Below, one piece after another: positions 1 through 12,683 of a stretch of 64,000 nucleotides of DNA. The notes under the pieces are model-generated. The model was given only the letters and a program-made list of their open reading frames with translations, searched no databases and was not told the DNA's origin. The DNA is taken from positions 1,549,001-1,613,000 of the forward strand of contig BRXU01000015.1 in the NCBI GenBank assembly GCA_030267565.1, read 5' to 3'. Position numbers and translations under genes: made by a program. This DNA is from Pleodorina starrii (lineage: Eukaryota; Chlorophyta; Chlorophyceae; Chlamydomonadales; Volvocaceae). Positions within the stretch are counted from its first letter, which is position 1; each line of letters begins with the position of its first letter.

Positions 1-45
1 GAGGACGGCGTGGAGGCTGCCGCTGCTGGCGGGGTTCCTGCGCTC

Positions 46-3000
46 ATGGGAGCGCGTAGCGGCGGCGACAGGGCGCCCGCGGCGGTGACGACGCCGCCCC
101 CGGGCACGGGTATGGGTGCTGCTGCGGGCGACCCCGGCGCGGTGCCTCCGCTGAGGACCACGCCGCTCCGGATGCTGACGGAGGAAGACCTGCTGCGGGC
201 GATGGGGCTGTGGCAGGATAGCGGCGGGAGCGGAGCCGAAGGCGGGCAAGAGGGGGCAGGAGACGGCGGTGGGGGCACGCAAAGCCAACCCGGCGCCGTG
301 GCAGTCGCAGTCGCAGAGCCCCCAACGCCGGGGCCAGCTGCCAGCGGCGGCGGTGGCGGCGCTGCGGCCGTCGCCGCAGCAGCAGAACCAGCGGCCGCCG
401 GTCTCGGTGCTGGCGGCGGCGGCAGCCTGTTGCGAGACCTGCTGCTGCGGTCCCCGCCCCCGCTGCCGCAGCCACAGCCACTGACGTCAAAGCCGCCGCC
501 ACAGCAGCAGCAGCAGCGAGCGGTGCCTCCGACGGCGATGTCCGAGGAACAGCTCATGGCGCGTCTGTCCCTGGCTGCCGCCTCGCCCTCACCACAGCGG
601 CCGATGCCGCCGCCACCTCCACCGGCTCCCGCGCCACCGGCGCCCAGCCCGCCGCCGCCGCCGGCTGCGTCGCCGGGCCCGGCCGACGGCGCTGCTGCTT
701 CCGCTGCCGGCCCCAAGCCCGCCACGCCCCGCATGTTGACGGAAGAGGACATCCTCCGCAGCATGGGGCTCCTGCCTCCGGAGCCGGCGGCGACGGAGCC
801 TCAGGCCGACACCCGCAGCTGCTCGTCCAATGAGCCGTCGCTGCCACCACTGCCCCCTCCCGGCTTCGGGCTCAGGCAGCGCCTGCCGGCGCCGCAAGGG
901 CCCCCCGGAGAAAGCCCTGTGGGTCAGGGCCCGGGCACTGGCCAGGCCGATGGTTCGCCGCCATCGCCTCCACCGCCCCAGCAGCAGCAGCAGCAGCCCT
1001 CAGCGCCATCGCATACCGGCGGACGCGGCGCGCCCCACCCGCCGCACTCGCCCGCCCATCAGCACCAGCCGCCGCCACCGCCGTACCAGCCGCAGGGTTT
1101 CGGCGCCGCCGCCGGCCCCCGACCGGCGCCGCCGCCTGGGTTCCTGCCGCCGCACCCGCAGCCGCCGCTCCCAACCCACCATCACCATCACGCCCACCAC
1201 GCCGATCACCACCAACACCCCCACGGCGCGCCGCCGCACTTCCGCGGCGGCCGGGAGTATCCGCCGTTGCCGCCGCTTTCGGCCCCCCCGCCGCCGGGAT
1301 TCGGCCTGCCGCCGCCGCCGGGGCCACTCTTCCCGCAGCACCCCCCGGTCGACATGTGGCCGCCGCCGCCGGGTGCGCCCTTCGGCGCCGCGCAGGGCCC
1401 ACCCATGCCAATGCTGCCGCCGCCACCGCCGGGCTTCGAGCCAGGACACGGCATGCCGTACGGCATGCCGCCGCCGTACCTTTACGACGGCCACCCGTAT
1501 CCGCCGTATGGCATGCCGCCGCCCTATGGTATGCCGCCGCTGCCGCCCCCGGGCTTTCCTCACCCCGGCGGCCCAGGGTTGCCGCCGCCGCCACCCTTCT
1601 TCCCGGCGGATGGCTTTCCGCCTGTCCCGGCGGGTCTCGAAGGTCCAGGGCCTCCGCTGCATCCCCACCACCACCACAACCACCACCACCACTCCCATCA
1701 GCCAGGCGGGCCCACCGGTGGCGGCGGCAGTCCGCACCACCACGCCCACAGCCACCACCACCAACACTCACATCCTGCCAGTATCGAGCGCCATCAGCAG
1801 CAGCCGGTGGCGGCGCCGCCGCCGCCGCCGGCCGGCGGCGAAGCGGCGCCGGCGGCGCCGGGTCCGAAGCAGCTGCCGGGTGCCGTGAAGCAAGCGGCGG
1901 CGGCAGCTGCCGGGCACGCGGCTGGCGGCGGCGGCGGTGCTGAGTCCAACCGTCGGGCAGTTACCTGGACGTTGGAGGAGTTGGAGCGGCAGTTTGAGAT
2001 CATGGCGGCAGCGGCGACGGCTGATGAGGACGAGGGGGAGGCATCAGAGAAGCCGCGGGAGGCGGGTGGGCAGCGCGGCGCGGGACCGGCGGAGGGCCGC
2101 CGCGGCGGCGGCGGCGGCAGCGGCAGCGGGCCGCCGGGGTTCTTTCCGGACGCGAGCCAGCGGCGGTCCAAGGCCGGCAAGGATACGACGGTGGCGGCGC
2201 GGAGGGGAGATCGTGCCGCTGCCGCCTCCTCCTCCTCGGCCACCGCCGCCGCCGGGGCTGCTGCGGATAACGGTGACGACGACGACGCGGCGTTCTATGA
2301 TGCCTTTGCCGGAGCCGGGGGAGGAGCCGCGGCTGCCGCCGCCGCGGCGGTGGAGGCGGTGGCGCAGCACCAGCAGCGGCTCAGCGGCTCTACGGCCAAG
2401 TCGTGGATGGGCGAGGACGACGGGTGGGTGGGCGGCGTTGGTGCGGTGGCCGGGTGTGGCGCGTTGGGGAACACGTGGTGAGGCGGCGTGGGCGGGAAGG
2501 GTGTTCTGGGCCGTGCGGGCGTGCAACCCGGAGCCGCGGCTGGCGTGGCCGACCTCGCCGCCCGCGTCCCTCGTCCCCGCCGCGCTGCTGCTCCTTACGC
2601 CGTCTCCGCAGCTGTATCTTGGGCCCTTCCGCGCCCCAGCCCACTGCCCTGCCCTGCTTCTGTTCCTTCGCTGCGGACCCTGCCCTGCCCTGCTGGCCCC
2701 GCCCCCACCTCTACCTGACCTGTTAACAGCCCACCCCCATCTCCGCCTGCCCCGCCCTGCACCGCACCCCACCGCGCCTCCTCGCGCTGCCACCCCACAG
2801 CACCCGCCGCGTGCTGCTCGACTCGGCCACTGCGGCCTACGTTCGCAAGCTGCTGCCCCGCTCCGCCGCCAAGTACTGGATGCAGCGCTACAGCCTGTTC
2901 AGCCGCTTCGACTCGCAGGTGCAACTGGACACGGAGGGCTGGTGGTCGGTCACGCCGGAGGTGAGGCTGAGGGCGGGAGAGGGTGCGGCAGTGATGCCGC

Positions 3001-5244
3001 TGCAGGGGGGAAGGATGGGCGGGTGGCTGGGGGTAGGGTTGTGGGAGTGAGAGGGGGGCGCCATGGGGGAGTGAGCCCTTTGTCGTCTGGCTGGGGCTGC
3101 TTGGGGCTGCTGCGGATTTCGGTTTCGGCTTTGGTCTGCTTTTGTTGTGACCTAGGTGTGTTTGTGTGAGTGTGGTGTCTAGGTAAATGTCGCTTCAAGG
3201 GCGGCGGAGTATGGGGAGCGGTGTCGGTTCTGAGGACAGAGGCAGCGGCAACCAAGGCGGGCCATGTGTGCGCTCCCGTATGTTACACATAATGATGTGC
3301 TCGGGGGTGTATTCTTTTCCGCGGCCGCAGGTGCTGGCTGCCCACCAGGCGGAGCGCTCTCGGGAGCTGTGTTCGCGGCCGCTGGTGGCACTGGACGCCT
3401 GCTGCGGCTGCGGCGGCAACGTCATTCAGATGGCGGGGGTGTTTCCCGTGGTGATGGGAGTGGAGATATCGCCCAAGCGCGTGGAGATGGCGAGGCACAA
3501 CGCGGGTGGGTGGGTGGGTGGGGCCTCAGGCCTCACGGCGGTGCCGCGCTGAAGGGCGGCCGCGCGAGGTGGTTTGGGAGGGCGCGGGGGCTGGGGAAGG
3601 GGCACGCGAAAACCAGCCGGAATGGCGCGAGTCACGGAGTGCCGCCAAACGTGTTGGTCCGCTTTGTACCGTGGAAAGCTTAGCGCACGGCTTTGCCGCC
3701 ATACCATGACTGGCGATCCGGGACTTGTGGCCTTTTCACTCGACTCGACGAGACCTTACGTGGCCTGGCCTGGCTTCATGACCCGACCCGATCCGGTGCT
3801 GCTCGACTGTAACAACAGCAACTGCCGATGCGCTCCCTCTCCCCCCAGGTGTGTACGAGGTGGGCCACAAATGTCAGTTCCTGTGCGCCGACTTTTTCCG
3901 CGTGGCGCCCGGCCTCAAGGTGCGTGCGTTGTGTGCGTGTGTGCTTTCGTGTGGGAGCGGAGCGGAGGCGAGGAGAGGACTTGTTCTGGTTGTTGTTGTT
4001 GCCGTGGGGACCACCGTGCTTTGTACAGGCCGTTTTGGATCAGTTCGCAACTGCAAGCCTACCGATACCGCTCTCGGCTTCTCGCCCCTTCCACTGCCGC
4101 CAACCTGCACTCCACCCCACCCAGGGTGCCGTCGCTAACGCCGTCTCCGTTCCTTCGCTGCGGTGTTTTCTTTCTTACCATCCCACCTCATCCCCGTCTG
4201 GTCAGCTCGCCTCTTCGGACTGATATACCCCAACCCCTCCCCCAACCCCCTTCCCTGTGTTATGCACGTATTTACCGTTCACGTGCTCCGGCCTAATCGC
4301 CTAAACGTGGATACCCCCCCTACGTGGATACCCCCCAACACACATACACACCCCTCCAGGTCGATGCGCTGTTCATGTCTCCCCCCTGGGGCGGCCCCAA
4401 GTACCAGCACGTCAACACCTTCGACGTGTTCTTTCCGCTGGTGGGCTTCAACCAGTCGCTGCTGCGGCTGCTGGACGTGACCCTGCAGTGCGTGAGGGGG
4501 CAGGTGAGGGGGCAGGCCGTGCAGGGCACCGCCGAACGGTTGGGCGGGTGGAAGGGAGCCTGGCGGGGCCTGCGGCAGCGCCAGCGCCAGTGGCTGACTG
4601 GCTTTGTAGCCTGGGGGGCTGTGTGCATGGATAAGAGCTCTGGTTTGCTGCTCGGGGACGGGATGTGGGCTAAGAGCTGGGTTGGTGTTACTGGAGGCAG
4701 GTGCCCGGTGAGAGGGGTGCTGGTGTGGCGGGGAGCGTGGTCGTGCGCGGGCGCTTCAGCCCCCCAGCGCCAGTCCTTCCAGCGCTCCATTTGCGCCCCT
4801 GTGTGGTGCAAAGCTCGGCTCCAACAGCGCCCAAAGCCACACAGTGCTTCTCCTATACCGCTCTGAGGACCGCCCTGAAGACAACCCCCCTTTGCTGTCC
4901 CTGCTGGGCGGCGGCTGTGGCGGCGTCGCCGGCGGCGGCTGCGTCCGCGTTTGGGTGGGTGGCTCCTCTCCGTCTCCGCTCGACAGGATGGCGTGGTCGC
5001 CGCCTTCCTGCCGCGGAACACTGACCTGGTTCAGCTGGCGGCGGTGGTTCCGGAGCAGGCGGTGTGGGAGGTGGAGCGCGCCTACGTGAACAACAAGCTC
5101 AAGGGCATCACGCTGTACTGCCACCCGGGTGAGCGACCCGACCAGCCCAACGTGCGCTGGCAGGCGGAGGCGGAGTTTGCGACGGCGGTGGCGGCCGCGG
5201 CGGCGGCGGCGGCGTTGAGGCCGGAGCCTGCGGCGGCGGGGTGA
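46..5244 (+). CDS. TGS1: Trimethylguanosine synthase (cap hypermethylase), 6 exons
   Basis: Exons 46-2423, 2801-2960, 3331-3505, 3849-3919, 4360-4476 and 4987-5244 give 1052 residues. The C-terminal 260 residues are a TGS1 methyltransferase, which converts m7G caps of snRNA and snoRNA to trimethylguanosine using S-adenosylmethionine. Visible motifs are [14 protein letters not shown], the SAM loop [10 protein letters not shown], the acidic-loop segment CADFF, the catalytic SPPWGGP and FLPRNTDL. The first 790 residues are low complexity (Pro, Ala, Gly, Gln and His runs). They carry three copies of an acidic helix-like motif at residues 43, 165 and 230 and a related TLEELERQF at about 642. The end of exon 5 is ambiguous: a stronger donor at 4504 would add 9 residues, but the chosen one keeps the family spacing between GF and FLPRN. 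The reading frame is open to base 1, so translation may start upstream of the first ATG at 46. An AATAAA-like site lies at 5322; no TGTAA was found. Confidence 0.93.
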
Positions 5245-8200
5245 AGGAAGGCTGCGGGATAACTGATCGGTGCTGAGAATTGCGAGCCGCAGCGAATGAC
5301 ACTGAGGCAACGGACGGGGGTAATAAAGTAGATGAGTTGTGAATTGTGGTGCGGCCAATCGGGTGCTTTAGGTGGGTTGGGAGCTGTAGGTTCGATCTGA
5401 AAACCGAATGGCACGCGCGCGCGAACGGGGCGAGGGTCCGCGAAGGAGGGTACCGGTTGGAGTAGGCACTGAGGCATGACTCCCGGGACGGTCTTGCACC
5501 GGGTGTCCTGTGCGCCGGAGGGAGAGGAACCCATCGGCGCGTTTGTGTGTTGACCGTGTGTCTGGGGAGGACTGCTGAGTGCACGCGTGTGTGTGTGTGT
5601 GAGGTTTTATTGCTTTCGGCGTGCTGCCAGGATGCTGTGCGTTCATTGCTTACGCGGTGGGACCCGGCAGTGGACCCGCTAGAGGGTGGCTTTGCCAAGG
5701 GCAGAGCATAGAAGACCGATGGACGTGAAGAGGGGGCCGGGGCGGTTTTGGAGACTTCGCGGCGGAAAGGCGCTGGGCAGGCCGCCGTCCGTGAGGGGCG
5801 CGCTGCGCACGTGCGTGTCGCAATGGAGCGTTTTGACGTTCAAGGTGCCGCGTCTTCCCCGTCATCTGTGCTAGCGTAGGCGCTGCCCCTTGCGGTGCTG
5901 GCTGCAGGTCGGGGGCTGCAAGTTGGGAGGTGAACATACGAAGTTTGGAGGGAAGGGCGTCAACCCCGGTCAGTTTATCCGCATTGTTGGACTGGCGGGT
6001 ACTTACCAACGCGACGGGACGGTGCTGCTGCTGCTGTACAGCTTTTTGAAGTGTACGTTACAACCGATATTTATTGCTTCTACGATTCCGTATTGCTTGC
6101 CGATGGAGGTGATTTGCAACATGGACAGTGAACGACAACGTAGCAGACTGGTACGGCAAGAGATATAGCCGTATGGAGCCCTTCCGCTTACCACCATTGC
6201 GGCATCCTTCCCGCCCTGGAACACCCTGCTGTGGCTCTGCGTCGTACTGCATACCCATATCGGCGGTTGAGGGTTACCTAATTCAGCGGTTTCTTGGTCT
6301 GTTTGTTTGCTTCGGTACCTTCTTTAGAGCATAGGGCGCGCGGCTGGCGCTGGGAGCAGCCCTTGCAGGCGATTCAGCCTCGGGTCGCGCGCGAGTGTTG
6401 CAGTTCGGGTATTGTTTTCTGTGGTGGTCCTCTTCTCCGGTAGCTCCTCCGTTTAGCGAGGCTCAGAGCGAGACAGGCGGTGGAGCGTTTTGGGTCCAAT
6501 GTACAACAGTGGACGTACCGGTAACCGGTTTCTGTAGGCGAGGGGAGGTTGTGAGTGCAGGATAGTGGCAGGCAGCCCCGGGTGCGTCTTTGGCGTGATG
6601 CGCCCGGACGCTGCGCAGGCGGCATACCATACATACGCGAATAACCATACAAAGGGCGTGGCGCGCGAGGGGCGAGAGGCAAGCGGCGAGAGTTGCCGGT
6701 GATTGGCAGAAAGGTGCGGTGCTGCGAGAGCGGGCGGGTCAGGGCGTTACTGCGCCAGTGCAGCCGTGCCCCCCAGCCCGCCCCGCCGGGGGTGTCGATG
6801 GGAAGGTCTCCTCTTTGCAGGTGGGAAGGATTCAACCTGATACGTTACCGTTCACGGGCTCCGGCTTATACCCCCGTGGATAACCCCCGGAGGTGTCGTC
6901 ACCGTGCGCCCGCAGCCCGCATGTACCGGTGTGAGCTGCGCTGTCTGTGGAGTTGAAGTCGTCACACAAATATTAACCACAGCGATGGTACGGAGGCGAC
7001 GATGAGGGGGTCGTCGCTTCCTTTTCCGAATTATGTAGCAGAGCTCGCATGGAATCCATGCCAGGGTTGCTTGCCGCCGTCGCCGCGTTGCCTGGGAGGG
7101 GGCTGGCGTGACGGAGAACGTTGGCGCTTCCGGTGCTTCCCTCACCCGCACCTCGCACCTCGCCTCTCTGGAATGGCGCCCGGAACTGAGCGCGTTGGCG
7201 CCGCATTACGGAGCGGCTGCTGGGCATGGGGCGACGTGGTGGTGCTGGCGCGTCAGGAGCTCAGGAACCAATGCGTCTCAACGCGGCGCGGCTGACCCAC
7301 GGCGGCCCGCGCTCCCTTCCTTGGAGGTGTGTGTGAACACTGTGGGGTGTGTGTGCTTGCGTGTGTTTGTGTGTATGATAGGCATCTTACTTCTCGGTCC
7401 TCGCGCTGCGGCGTTCCTTGGCACGTGGATTCTGGATTCCGATTCCGGGCAAGCATTTACCGGCATGCACGTGTTGTGCACGACATGGTGGCACCGTATT
7501 GTTGTCAGTATCGCAGAGGCTTCGGCCGTTCGGAGCCAGCGCCTGGCCATTTCGGGAATTGTGCAACTCGGGCGCAGCTGCAAACCAGACTTGTGGATGG
7601 TTTACGAACAGCGGGGTTCCTCGACAAGAATGCAAGCTACTCCCTGTCGAACGGATGATGATGCCTACCGGTTGCCCTTCTAAATGCCCCCGCCTCGAGG
7701 GCGCGGCACACAGCGTCCCATCGCTCTCGCGGGTGTGTCACTACGCACCGGTGCTCGCAGGTCCATTCCCGCGCGAACCGACCGATGGCCTGCGGCGGCG
7801 CGGTCCCAGCATCACAGCAGGATGCGACGAGGCACGCTTCACCACCTATCCGAGGCGTTTCCAAGCTTGGCAATCCGCTCCGCTGTGCATGAGGGGCAGC
7901 GGGGCGGTGAAGACTACGGTATCCGCAGCAGCCGCCCGTGAACATCAGCGTGCCGCGCAAGGACACTGTCGCCCAAACACACTTGCAAGTCTTAGGTAGC
8001 AACCCAAACAGATAAACATAAGCAAAGGCTCTCAGCACGGCGCCCCTCCTACGAACTACGAACCACCGCGGGGCTGCCACTGACGGGCCCTTCAGGGGAT
8101 ACCGGTTCCTCCAATGAAGGGAAGGGAACCGTGGACGACGCATGGGCGGCCTTAGGCGACAAGGCGCCGCGACTGCGCTGTCGGCGTCCCGGGGCGGGAC

Positions 8201-8802
8201 ACACGCGCCCGGCGACGGGGTGACGCGTCCCGGGGCCTACCCGGCCTGCCACGGTCTGCGCGCCTCCCTATCACCGTATATGTCGTGCCCACGCCGGCTC
8301 GCGCCGCCCCCACCGACGCAAGCACGCACGCATGCGCAAAATCGCCGGTCGGGGGCCCGTCGCGTCCCGGATCGCAGGACATCGCGCGCCTTGCTTCTTA
8401 TCTCACATATGTACAGTCGCGGGCAGCGGCGACGGCGGCAGCAAGTTCACAGCCATCTCGAAACCTCTGGCTGAGCCACGCGGTCACAGGTAATTGGGCA
8501 CTGCCACTCGGCCGCCACCACGCAATAGAGGCCGCGCCTTCGCGTGTACGCCGGATACGGTCGGACCCAAACCTTAAGAGGCGGAAAGCCAGCCGGGTCC
8601 GATCACGTCAGGTGCGGTCACGTCAGGTTGGGAGGCGGGAGCCCTGGCCGGCCAGCTGGCTCGTGTACAGGCGGCCAGGTCCGTCCATGTGTCGTCATCG
8701 AGTTGCAACCCAGTAGCACCGCAGCACCAGCGGCGGGGGAGGGGAGGGGGCGGCACTGCCCACCTGTCCTGGCTGTTGTTGTTGTTGTTGTTGTTGCTGT
8801 TG
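5245..8802. other. Convergent intergenic region between TGS1 and the EF-hand gene
   Basis: This 3.6 kb stretch separates two convergent genes and should contain the TGS1 3' UTR. I see no ORF with recognisable domains. The ORFs on either strand, up to 191 codons at 7108-7683, lack splice-supported continuation or family motifs. It holds GT-rich microsatellites near 5586-5604 and 7325-7375. A short segment near 6842-6865 (core accgttcacgggctccgg) also occurs in altered form in TGS1 intron 4 near 4274 and near 20994. Confidence 0.5.
8771..8800. repeat. (GTT)n microsatellite
   Basis: About nine GTT units lie directly beyond the poly(A) signal of the EF-hand gene. Confidence 0.9.
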
Positions 8803-8807
8803 TTACA
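8803..8807 (-). terminator. TGTAA polyadenylation signal of the EF-hand gene
   Basis: The minus strand reads TGTAA 50 bases after the stop codon of the EF-hand gene. This is the usual volvocine poly(A) signal and implies a very short 3' UTR. A (GTT)n microsatellite at about 8771-8800 lies directly beyond it. Confidence 0.7.
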
Positions 8808-8856
8808 TGAGTGGAGTCCCTCCACACCCTCAAACGGTCAGGAAGGAAGGTAGAGC

Positions 8857-11231
8857 TCATTTATTGAGGAAGAGGGCCACTTTTCGTGCGTAGTCGATGT
8901 AGCCCTCCTGGTTGATCTCCAGCGAGTTGACCTGCGGGCGGAGGCGGGGGAGTGGGGTGGCTGGGTGATAAAAAATGATACCGCAGCGGAGACGAAGACG
9001 GCGTGGCTGGGTGAGTGGGGGGGGGGGGTTGGTGGCTGGAGAAAAAGATATAGACAAGGCACCCTCACACCCAGTCCCGATGGTGGCTGCCTTCCATGCG
9101 ATCTGGCGCGCAGCCTTCAGCCCTCCAACCCCTTGCTCCGCCCGATCGAGTCTTGTTGTGATGTAACCCCGTAAGCCCCACCCGCAGCGCGGATAGGTCC
9201 TACAGTGCAGCGGAAATACATTCCGGCACCCCGCCCCCGGCTCCGCCCCCGCGCCCGTCGGGCACCTCACCAGCCGCATGATCTCCTCCTCCGGCATCCT
9301 TCCGTTGCAGTACTGGATCTGTACGACAGGATGCCAAACGCAAACACACACGTGACCGGTAAGCCACATAGAAACACGTTGGGTTGGGGATGGGAAACAG
9401 CTTGGAGTGCTGGCCATGCACGGCGCAAGTCGACAAGTGCCCCGATGCATTTTCCGCACCGAGCGGCCGGCCGCGCAGGAAAGCGGGCTGCAGGCGGGCG
9501 GGCGGCCGACTTCGCGGTCTCGTCTTTCTTAACCCCCCAACTTCGTCCCGCTGGGCGGCTGGTTTCCTGGCAGCGTACATTGTACACAGTATGTGTGTGT
9601 GTGTGTGTGTGTGTGAGAGCGAGATAGTTGTTACCGATTTACCGTTCGAATGCCTCCATGCGCCACAGGTCCCAGGCCTCCCCCTCACCAATCTCTACCA
9701 TCGTGCGGCTCCTCCCACAGCCCCCCTCCTGCCACCAACACCCTGTTACCGTATCCGCACCCCGCGCCCCTCCCCTCCCCTCCACCGACACCCCCCCACC
9801 ACCCAGCGCCCACCAGCGCCCGCTCCAGTGCCTCCGGGGAGATGCAGCCCGGCGGCGCATCGCGGTCGGCGAACAGCCGGAACGCGCGCATGACATCGGC
9901 CCTCTTGTACGGCAGGTCCTGCGGCTTTGCCATGACCTGGCGGAGGCGCGGCGGGAGGGGGTAAGTGGGGGCGGTCGCGGTGCCCCGTCCCGTCCCTTCC
10001 TCAGCGAGGGAGGGCCGTCTGCAAAGGCTGCATATCATCCAGGTACCCGTTTGCATAGCGGCCCTCGGAGTAGCTGTGGACCGTTAGCGGCTCCCCTCGG
10101 CGGCTCTCATCCGGCCAAGAGAGCCAACCCCAGCCCCAGCCGCGCCCGGCGGCGGCTGATTCAGGTCGCAATGCCGGGGTTGGGGGGAGGCTGCGCCTCC
10201 CCCACACAGCCCCGCCCGTCGTCCATGGCTCCCTAACTTTAAAGGGCCCTATGAGGGCGGGCACCTACCCCCTCCCCCACCCCTTCTCTGCCCTGCCCCA
10301 CCCTGCCCCACCTGCAGGAACTCCTGGAAGTCGATGTGTCCGTCGCCGGTTCGGTCGATCTCCGAAATCATGGCGTCCAGGTCCTCCTGCTTCACCTTCA
10401 TGCCCAACATTTCCATCAGGTTCTTGACCTGGGGGGGGGATGGGGGTTTGGGGGCGCATGCCGGTATGCCGGTATTTGAAGCACAGAGCACTACCGCTGT
10501 TGAAGCACGCAAGCGTGCCGTGGTAGTGAAAGCGGGAGGGGTGCGTGGGGGCATGCGGGTAGCCTGGCAAGGGGCGGGTAACGGGCGGTATCTGGGTCGT
10601 GGGTTACTGGAACCTGGAAGCGACAGGAGGCCTTATGGCGGTAAGCAGGGTGGTGGTGTACGTGCGGTGTTGCGTGTGCGATCCAGCAGCGGTGGCTGCC
10701 GACTTGAGAGGGGCCGTGATTCGCAGCTGCGGGTGAAACGAGCGGCGCGCCAATGCGGCAGACGAGGGGCGCGCCCCACTGAGGCGCACGGTGACTGTGC
10801 CGGGGCGGCCGTTGGGGCCATGAGCCCCGCCTGTGACACTGCGTGCCCGCAACTTGCTACATGGCGCCATATGTAGACGAACGCATCCTGCGCCCCCCCC
10901 TTTGCCCCGCACCTCTTCAATGCTCAAGCTGCCCCCTTTATCCTTGTCCATCAAATCGAAGACCTGCGTAGGTGGGGAAAAAAAGGACGTCTGACCCGCT
11001 CGTGTACTGGCCCCACCAACGGACAACAACGGCGTCAACGGCAGTGCCGCTTGCCTCTTTGAGGTCTGCTATCTCCTGAGCTGACAGCTCCACTTGTGTT
11101 CCCTCCTGGAAGACGAAAACAAAAGTCGCGGGTTTGCGGTGCCCGAACGAACTTTCGGTGCCCAAATGCGTCATGTTCGACTACAACAGGCAGCAGCGCT
11201 GCGGAAGAGGCGAACTAACCCGTGGCGGCAT
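8857..11231 (-). CDS. Four-EF-hand calcium-binding protein (centrin/calmodulin superfamily), 7 exons
   Basis: Transcript-order exons are 11220-11231, 11055-11105, 10913-10963, 10312-10428, 9814-9936, 9271-9312 and 8857-8931, giving 156 residues. The first coding exon is only 12 nt (MPPR). EF-hand 1 (residues 27-38, DKDKGGSLSIEE) and EF-hand 2 (63-74, DRTGDGHIDFQE) have all calcium ligands. EF-hand 3 (about 100-115) has two extra residues and a Pro-Pro in the loop. EF-hand 4 (137-148) starts with Glu and ends with Arg. So two sites should bind calcium and two are probably structural. Length and the LKEVFDLMDKD start are centrin/calmodulin-like, but I cannot assign a named orthologue. Intron 2 needs a GC donor; the nearby GT donor would insert ASGTA before the first hand. 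The gene is head to head with a DNAAF1-like gene, so a ciliary role is a reasonable inference only. Confidence 0.88.
10964..11054 (-). other. GC-AG intron in the EF-hand gene
   Basis: The donor on the minus strand reads GAG|gcaagc. Joining GAG to GTCTTCGAT restores the canonical calmodulin-like LKEVFDLMDKD, which the competing GT donor would break. Confidence 0.8.
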
Positions 11232-11872
11232 CTTGTCCGAGTTGTGAAAGGAGATTCTGTAAGAGTTACAAGCAGCGAAGCTTATCAATAAGACGCGTGT
11301 TTGTGCAGTTTCCCCAAGAAGAAGGTGCTTCAACGAGTGGATAAGACTACTGCCTAAATCTGTTCGGGCACACCTTCCAGCGGATAAGCCGTTGCCGCAA
11401 TTCCACAAGTACACAACTGTTCTTAGTCAAAATTCGTACGTCCGTACTGCATTGTCAAGACTGAAGCCACCGCTCTGGTTGAAGCGCTCGGTTGACTGCA
11501 CAATGCAGATCTGCACAGAATACCATAGAAAATGCATCGATACCAACATACCTCCCACAACACTCAGAACAAGACACTGCAGGCAGCTTCCGCCCTTCGT
11601 CGAAGGTAGGGTAGCGTAGAGACGCGTAGAGTCAGCCATCACGAGATGGCTTCCCACCCGGAACAGCACAGCATCAAACCATAGTCCTTTCATGGGACTC
11701 CCATCAACGCGCATGCGCCCCACGGAAGCCACGCCGGACGACAGCCAACTTGCTCCCCGAGACTGTGCTTTGCTCGACCGACCCCTGAACCCTTTCCACT
11801 GCGCCTCACAAACCCCATTCACGCCCCCAACGCTTCCTCCGCCCGCCGCCCAGATGCGGCGGCCAGGAGGAT
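11232..11872. promoter_or_regulatory. Divergent promoter region between EF-hand and DNAAF1-like genes
   Basis: These 641 bases separate the ATG codons of two head-to-head genes, so both promoters and both 5' UTRs lie here. No convincing TATA box is visible. The sequence is less GC-rich than the flanking exons. An ATG at 11854 is out of frame with the downstream gene and hits a stop after 13 codons, a possible small upstream ORF for the plus-strand gene. Confidence 0.6.
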
Positions 11873-12632
11873 ATGACTCTGGCCAAGCTGGTTGAGATCT
11901 GCAAGGAATCTGGCCACCCCGTGTCGCCCCTGGCGGTAACCCGTCTGGAGCTCAACTGCCAGCTCTTCAGCCGCATTGGCGAATGCATCGCAGAGTACAG
12001 GCAGGTACCCCGGGCAGCCAGGCCGCTGCCTGCTGCATGGCGGCCTGGCTGGATGACTGCTAGGGGCCTGGCTGGATTGCTGGCTGCCTGGCTGACTGGC
12101 TGGCTGCGCGGCTGCTGCGGCGTCTGCCTGCCCACATCTCCCTGCCTCCATCTCCCTGCCCGCCAATGCACCAGCTGCATTGCCCACCCCGAAAGCCCTC
12201 CTTTGCCTTTGACCACCCCTCCCCCGCCTGGCCCCGCTTCACTCTCGCTTCCCACCCTCTCCCTCCCTCCCTGCCCCCCTTCCCTCCCCGCCTCCCCCCC
12301 TTCCCCCTGCAGGGACGTGCAGCAGCTCCATTTGGACCGCAACCGCATCAGCCGCATTGAGAACCTGGCCTCACTGCGCCACCTGACCTGCCTGTACCTG
12401 CAGGTGGGGTGGGGTGGGGGGGCGGGTGGGAGGGCGGGTGGGAGGGCGGGTGGGAGGGCGGGTGGGAGGGCGGGAGGGAGGGCGGGAGGGAGGGCGGGTG
12501 GGAGGGCGGGTGGGGTGGGAGGGCGGGAGGGGTGGGGTGGGAGGGCGGGAGGGGTGGGGTGGGAGGGCGCCTGCCCCGCTGGCTACCCTGCTCGGCTCGC
12601 CGGGCGGAGCGGCCGCCTAGAGGGCTGGCAGC

Positions 12633-12683
<51 letters not shown>

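Noticed and set aside
4477..4503. Stronger splice donor CAG|gtgagg for TGS1 exon 5
   Set aside because: It would add nine residues where plant and human TGS1 have exactly 15 residues between the conserved GF/GY and FLPRN, as the donor at 4477 gives. Kept only as an alternative.
7108..7683. 191-codon plus-strand ORF
   Set aside because: No motif; includes GT microsatellite translation (VCVNTVGCVCLRVFVCM) and unbiased codon use.
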